Positions 36,914 through 40,185 of a stretch of 40,185 bases of DNA are shown here, in pieces. Both the position numbers and the translations under genes were made by a program. This stretch comes from Woeseia sp. (GTDB lineage Bacteria; Pseudomonadota; Gammaproteobacteria; Steroidobacterales; UBA11654): positions 1-40,185 of the forward strand of contig BPCL01000010.1 of the NCBI GenBank assembly GCA_019653755.1. The letters are read 5' to 3'. Positions within the stretch are counted from its first letter, which is position 1. Each line of letters starts with the position of its first letter. Under the pieces are notes generated by a model, which did not search any database, was not told the DNA's origin, and saw only the letters and a program-made list of their open reading frames with translations.

Positions 36914-37677
36914 ATGCTCAGATGATAAGTATGATTGCCTTGGTTCGAAAAGAGACAACCAGAGTCCTTAGGATTTGGGTACAAACACTCATTCCACCTG
37001 GGATCACCATGTCCCTCTATTTTATTATCTTCGGTACCCTTATAGGTAGGCGCATAGGTGAGATGGATGGATATCCATATATGGAATATATTGCTCCAGG
37101 CCTTATTATGATGTCAGTGATAACCAATTCATACGGTAATGTCGTAGGGAGTTTTTTTAATGCAAAGATACAAAGACATATTGAAGAATTATTAGTCTCA
37201 CCAATGACTGAAGCCTCAATTGTTATAGGGTATCTAGCAGGAGGAATTATCAGGGGGTTATTTGTTGCAGCGGTTGTCTCGGTTATTGCTTTGTTTTTCA
37301 CTGATCTAAATATTAAATATCCGTTGTTAACTTTTGTAGTAGTAGTTATGACGGCCGGTGTATTCTCTTTAGCTGGATTGCTTAACGCTATCTTTGCTAA
37401 AAAGTTTGATGACATTGCAGTTATTCCATCATTTGTCTTAGCTCCTCTGACCTACCTAGGCGGTGTGTTTTATACTGTCTCCTTGCTTCCTGATTTTTGG
37501 CAGACAATTTCCAGATTTAATCCAATTTTATATATGGTGAACTCCATGAGGTACAGTGTTTTAGGGACTTCTGATATTGAAATTATAGATGGAATGTTGA
37601 TGATCGTTGGGTTTTTTATACTTTTACTTTTTACTTCTATATACCTATTAAAAAAAGGTATTGGTATAAGAGATTAG
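36910..37677 (+). CDS. yadH: ABC-2 type exporter permease (YadH-like)
   Basis: A 255-residue membrane protein with about six helices. The ABC-2 signature is RHIEELLVSPMTEASIVIG, and the end has PLTYLGGVFYTVSLLPDFWQ and RFNPILYMVNSMRYSVLGTSD, close to the YadH pattern. Its ATG overlaps the stop of the ATPase gene (ATGA). It ends three bases before the convergent ispA. Confidence 0.92.
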   Translation: MNAQMISMIALVRKETTRVLRIWVQTLIPPGITMSLYFIIFGTLIGRRIGEMDGYPYMEYIAPGLIMMSVITNSYGNVVGSFFNAKIQRHIEELLVSPMTEASIVIGYLAGGIIRGLFVAAVVSVIALFFTDLNIKYPLLTFVVVVMTAGVFSLAGLLNAIFAKKFDDIAVIPSFVLAPLTYLGGVFYTVSLLPDFWQTISRFNPILYMVNSMRYSVLGTSDIEIIDGMLMIVGFFILLLFTSIYLLKKGIGIRD

Positions 37678-37680
37678 GGC

Positions 37681-38571
37681 CTAGAATTCTCTATTAATAA
37701 TAGATTCAGCCATATATTGAAGAGGGTGGGCACGCTCACCAAATACTGAAATTTGGTTTTGTGCCAATGCTAGAAGTTCTAATATTCTTTTCTTTGATTC
37801 ATCTAAACCAAATATTTTTGGAAAAGTTGCTTTCCCTTGATGAATATCTGATTTTGAAGATTTGCCGATGATTTCAGTTGACCCTTCTGCTTCTAAAATG
37901 TCATCTCTAATTTGGAAAGCTAATCCAATTGAATCAATATAAACTTCCAGAGCCGACATTTGCTCTAAACTTATATTAATAAAGCAGGTGGGTGCTAAAA
38001 CACATGCTCTAAGAAGTTTTCCAGTTTTCTGTCGATAAATATGCTCTAGTTCAGATTGGGATATAATTTTTTCTTCAGCATTTAGATCTAATTGTTGACC
38101 GCCTGTTATTCCTTTAGACCCAGTTGCACTAGAGATTAAGGCAATTAAAGAGGCATTATTTGTGGCCGTTGCTCCAAAAGATAGATCTGAGGCTAGAATC
38201 TCGAAAGATAATGATAATAGAGCGTCTGCTGCTAGAACTGCTGTAGCTTCTCCGAATTCTTTATGGGTAGAGGGCCTGCCTCTTCTTAAGTCATCATCAT
38301 CCATGCAAGGTAAATCATCATGTACCAATGAAAAACAATGAAGTAATTCAATTGATGCTGCTGCAGGCATAAGTATTTTTGGATCTATTTCGAGCGACTC
38401 AGCAGAGGCAAAAGTGAGAAGCGGTCTAATTCTTTTACCTCCATTCATTACTGAATAGTGCATTGCTTTGTGGAGGTTTGCTGGGGGTGATTCATTAATG
38501 GGTAATTTAGAAAGCAGATAATGATCAATGTCTTCTATATAGCTTGTAATTCTTTGTTCGAAGCTCGACAT
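37681..38571 (-). CDS. ispA: Farnesyl-diphosphate synthase (polyprenyl synthetase)
   Basis: A protein of about 296 residues that condenses IPP with DMAPP and GPP to FPP. The first aspartate-rich motif is VHDDLPCMDDDDLRRG, with the two bulky residues before it typical of short-chain enzymes. The second is FQIRDDILE. GGKRIRPLL and TGKLLRACVLAP also fit. ATG 38571 is preferred; a TTG at 38586 in the same frame would add five residues. It is divergent from mvaD, with about 85 bases between starts, so the isoprenoid genes here can share a control region. Confidence 0.93.
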   Translation of the reverse strand: MSSFEQRITSYIEDIDHYLLSKLPINESPPANLHKAMHYSVMNGGKRIRPLLTFASAESLEIDPKILMPAAASIELLHCFSLVHDDLPCMDDDDLRRGRPSTHKEFGEATAVLAADALLSLSFEILASDLSFGATATNNASLIALISSATGSKGITGGQQLDLNAEEKIISQSELEHIYRQKTGKLLRACVLAPTCFINISLEQMSALEVYIDSIGLAFQIRDDILEAEGSTEIIGKSSKSDIHQGKATFPKIFGLDESKKRILELLALAQNQISVFGERAHPLQYMAESIINREF

Positions 38572-38656
38572 AACTATTGATTCCAATTTCTCTAATTATC
38601 AGGGAGATACAGTATACTACCTAATTAATGTAGTTAATTTTTACCTTAAGATTAAA

Positions 38657-39622
38657 TTGTCAGAAGTAACAGCAATAGCGCATCCAAATTTTGCCCTCGT
38701 TAAGTATTGGGGGAAAGCAGATTCAGTTTCAAATAAGCCTGCTATGAGCTCTATATCGTTGACAATTGATGCTTTAACTTCCACTACTAACATATCAAAA
38801 AATCAAGGGTCTTCTGAGAATATATGGATTCTCAATGGAGAAGAACAAAACGACTTAGCAAGGATAAACCCAGTCTTGAAATATTTAAATAATATTTCTA
38901 GAAATAACTATGGTTGCATTATCAAGTCGGGAAACAATTTCCCAACATCTGCTGGTCTTGCATCTTCTGCATCAGGCATTGCTTCATTGGTTATTGCATA
39001 TAATCAGCTTTTCAGACTTGATATGAGCTTTGATCAATTAGTTGAGGCTTCAATGCTTGGCTCAGGGTCTGCCCCAAGATCATTGCTTGGTGGGTTTGTT
39101 ATTTTAAATGTTGAAAATGAACTATATAGCCAGACAATTTTAGAGCCGGAGGACTGGCCTCTCAGCATCATTATTTGTATTACAGACGATAAAGAAAAAA
39201 TTATAAGTTCAAGAGAGGGAATGGAGATCTCAAGAAAGACCTCTCCTTTTTATCAATCATGGCTAGATACAAACAAAGGAGATATCCAAATAGCAAAATC
39301 AGCAATAGCTGAACAAGACATTAAAAAATTGGGAGAAGTGACTGAGAAGAACTGTTATCTAATGCATCAAGTAATGCGAACCTCTTCACCCCAAATAAAT
39401 TATATGACTGAAAGAACAAATAATTGCATTGAGGAAATTAAAGAGATTAGGAAGGATGGTATTGAACTCTTCTTTACAGTGGACGCTGGACCACAAGTTA
39501 AAATTGTCTGCAAACCAGAGGATAAAGAATTAATTAAAGATCGTCTCATTAATAAACCCTATGTCACCAAGTTAGTCGAAGCAAATATAGGTAATGGAGC
39601 AAGAGTAATTGATGAAGGTTGA
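38657..39622 (+). CDS. mvaD: Diphosphomevalonate decarboxylase
   Basis: A 321-residue GHMP-family enzyme that decarboxylates mevalonate 5-diphosphate to IPP. The start is TTG at 38657. Motifs are AHPNFALVKYWGKADSVSNKP, MSSISLTIDALTSTT, the phosphate loop NFPTSAGLASSASGIASLV, GSGSAPRSLLGGFVIL, MHQVMRTSSPQINYMT and the catalytic aspartate in FFTVDAGPQVKIV. Few gammaproteobacteria use the mevalonate route; most make IPP by the MEP route. The gene's end overlaps the following kinase gene by eleven bases. Confidence 0.93.
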   Translation: MSEVTAIAHPNFALVKYWGKADSVSNKPAMSSISLTIDALTSTTNISKNQGSSENIWILNGEEQNDLARINPVLKYLNNISRNNYGCIIKSGNNFPTSAGLASSASGIASLVIAYNQLFRLDMSFDQLVEASMLGSGSAPRSLLGGFVILNVENELYSQTILEPEDWPLSIIICITDDKEKIISSREGMEISRKTSPFYQSWLDTNKGDIQIAKSAIAEQDIKKLGEVTEKNCYLMHQVMRTSSPQINYMTERTNNCIEEIKEIRKDGIELFFTVDAGPQVKIVCKPEDKELIKDRLINKPYVTKLVEANIGNGARVIDEG

Positions 39623-40185
39623 GACATCAGCGCCGGGTAAAGTTTTTTTATCAGGAGAGTATCTTGCCCTTGAGGGCTCATTAGCTACATTATTAGCTAC
39701 TAAACATAGAGCTAAAATTATCATTGAACGCAGTGAGTGCTCTACTAATATTCTTTACTCGTTACCCTTGGATAAATCTTTTGCATTTGATGTCAATGAT
39801 AGTTTTCAAATCAAATGGCTAGATGATAATCCTAATGAACTGGGCTTATTTATTGAGCAGGCTATTATTATGATGAAGATAAAACCAACCAAGACAAAAT
39901 TTACAATTGATACTAACGACTTTTATTTTCAAAATAGAAAAATAGGTATCGGTTCTAGTTCAGCTATATCATCTGCATTAATAAAGGCTGTAATAAAATA
40001 TTTTGATATTAAATACACTAACGAAATGATCATTGATAGCGCTGTCAATCTTCATAAATCAAAACAAAATAGTTTAGGAAGCGGCTTAGATGTAATAGCT
40101 TCCAGTATAGATTCAGGGTTAATAGAATGTGATATTAAAAAGGTAAGTCAAAAAACATGGACAAAGCTTGAATGGCCTTTAGATC
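39612..40185 (+). CDS. mvaK2: Phosphomevalonate kinase, cut by window end
   Basis: The first 191 residues of a GHMP kinase. The start MKVETSAPGKVFLSGEYLAL has the family opening. Later come FTIDTNDFYFQN, the ATP loop KIGIGSSSAISSALIKAV and QNSLGSGLDVIASSIDSGLI, which resemble the phosphomevalonate kinases of Staphylococcus more than mevalonate kinase. It would convert mevalonate 5-phosphate to the diphosphate used by MvaD. It overlaps mvaD by eleven bases, so the pathway genes form an operon that continues past the window; the other pathway genes may follow. Confidence 0.85.
   Translation, partial: MKVETSAPGKVFLSGEYLALEGSLATLLATKHRAKIIIERSECSTNILYSLPLDKSFAFDVNDSFQIKWLDDNPNELGLFIEQAIIMMKIKPTKTKFTIDTNDFYFQNRKIGIGSSSAISSALIKAVIKYFDIKYTNEMIIDSAVNLHKSKQNSLGSGLDVIASSIDSGLIECDIKKVSQKTWTKLEWPLD

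Noticed and set aside
37017-37415. Minus-strand open frame of 132 codons opposite the ABC-2 permease
   Set aside because: It is antisense to a well-conserved membrane protein and has low-complexity composition; a shadow of the real gene.
38572-38656. A specific promoter between ispA and mvaD
   Set aside because: TATACT near 38615 resembles a -10 element, but no good -35 at proper spacing was found on either strand, so I do not call it.

Overview
The window is compact, AT-rich bacterial DNA with very short gaps and many 1-20 nt gene overlaps. It most resembles a free-living gammaproteobacterium with a streamlined genome, perhaps marine. Evidence for this is the ubiquinone genes (ubiE, ubiB, ubiK), hemY, xerC, the lipoprotein lptM, exonuclease I (sbcB), and a polA / engB / cytochrome c4 / dsbA neighbourhood like that of Pseudomonas. 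No rRNA, tRNA, CRISPR array, insertion sequence or phage module was seen. Less expected for this group are the mevalonate-pathway genes at the right edge.

Layout. (1) 1-5.5 kb: the end of a YbbP-like ABC permease, a heavily frameshifted hydroxypyruvate/glycerate dehydrogenase, a heavily frameshifted SLC13-type permease, and an FMN-dependent alpha-hydroxy-acid dehydrogenase. (2) 5.6-12.2 kb: a complete tryptophan operon, trpL-E-G-D-C-F-B-A, with a readable promoter, a 15-residue leader peptide containing Trp-Trp, and a transcription attenuator with alternative hairpins. (3) 12.2-17.8 kb, minus strand: hemY-xerC-ubiE-ubiB-sulfotransferase, with ubiK divergent. (4) 18.1-20.8 kb: OsmC-like protein, membrane-anchored azurin, lipid kinase and two unrecognised small genes. 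(5) 20.8-28.3 kb, minus strand: a tight run of sbcB, acyl-CoA dehydrogenase, an APH-like kinase, two tandem metallo-beta-lactamase-fold genes, a deazaflavin-type reductase/2OG-oxygenase fusion, and a cytidylyltransferase/cupin fusion. (6) 28.3-34 kb: lptM-polA, a small kinase/nucleotidyltransferase pair, engB, cytochrome c4 and dsbA. (7) 34-37.7 kb: moaE, moaD, a TSUP permease and a thioesterase on the minus strand, then an ABC-2 exporter pair (yadGH-like). (8) 37.7-40.2 kb: ispA divergent from mvaD and a partial phosphomevalonate kinase gene, together supplying C5 units and FPP.

Many genes are interrupted by single-base indels, mostly one-base losses. Conserved protein sequence resumes in another frame each time, including in the trp operon, xerC, sbcB and engB. 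I read most of these as consensus errors of an indel-prone assembly rather than gene death, and I report such genes at full length. The two regions 1.8-4.0 kb and 23.1-24.5 kb are much worse and could be true decay.

The features most worth following up are the attenuator with an almost leaderless trpL, the 20.8-26.8 kb lipid/CoA-type gene run with its two unusual fusion proteins, and the kinase/nucleotidyltransferase pair lodged between polA and engB.
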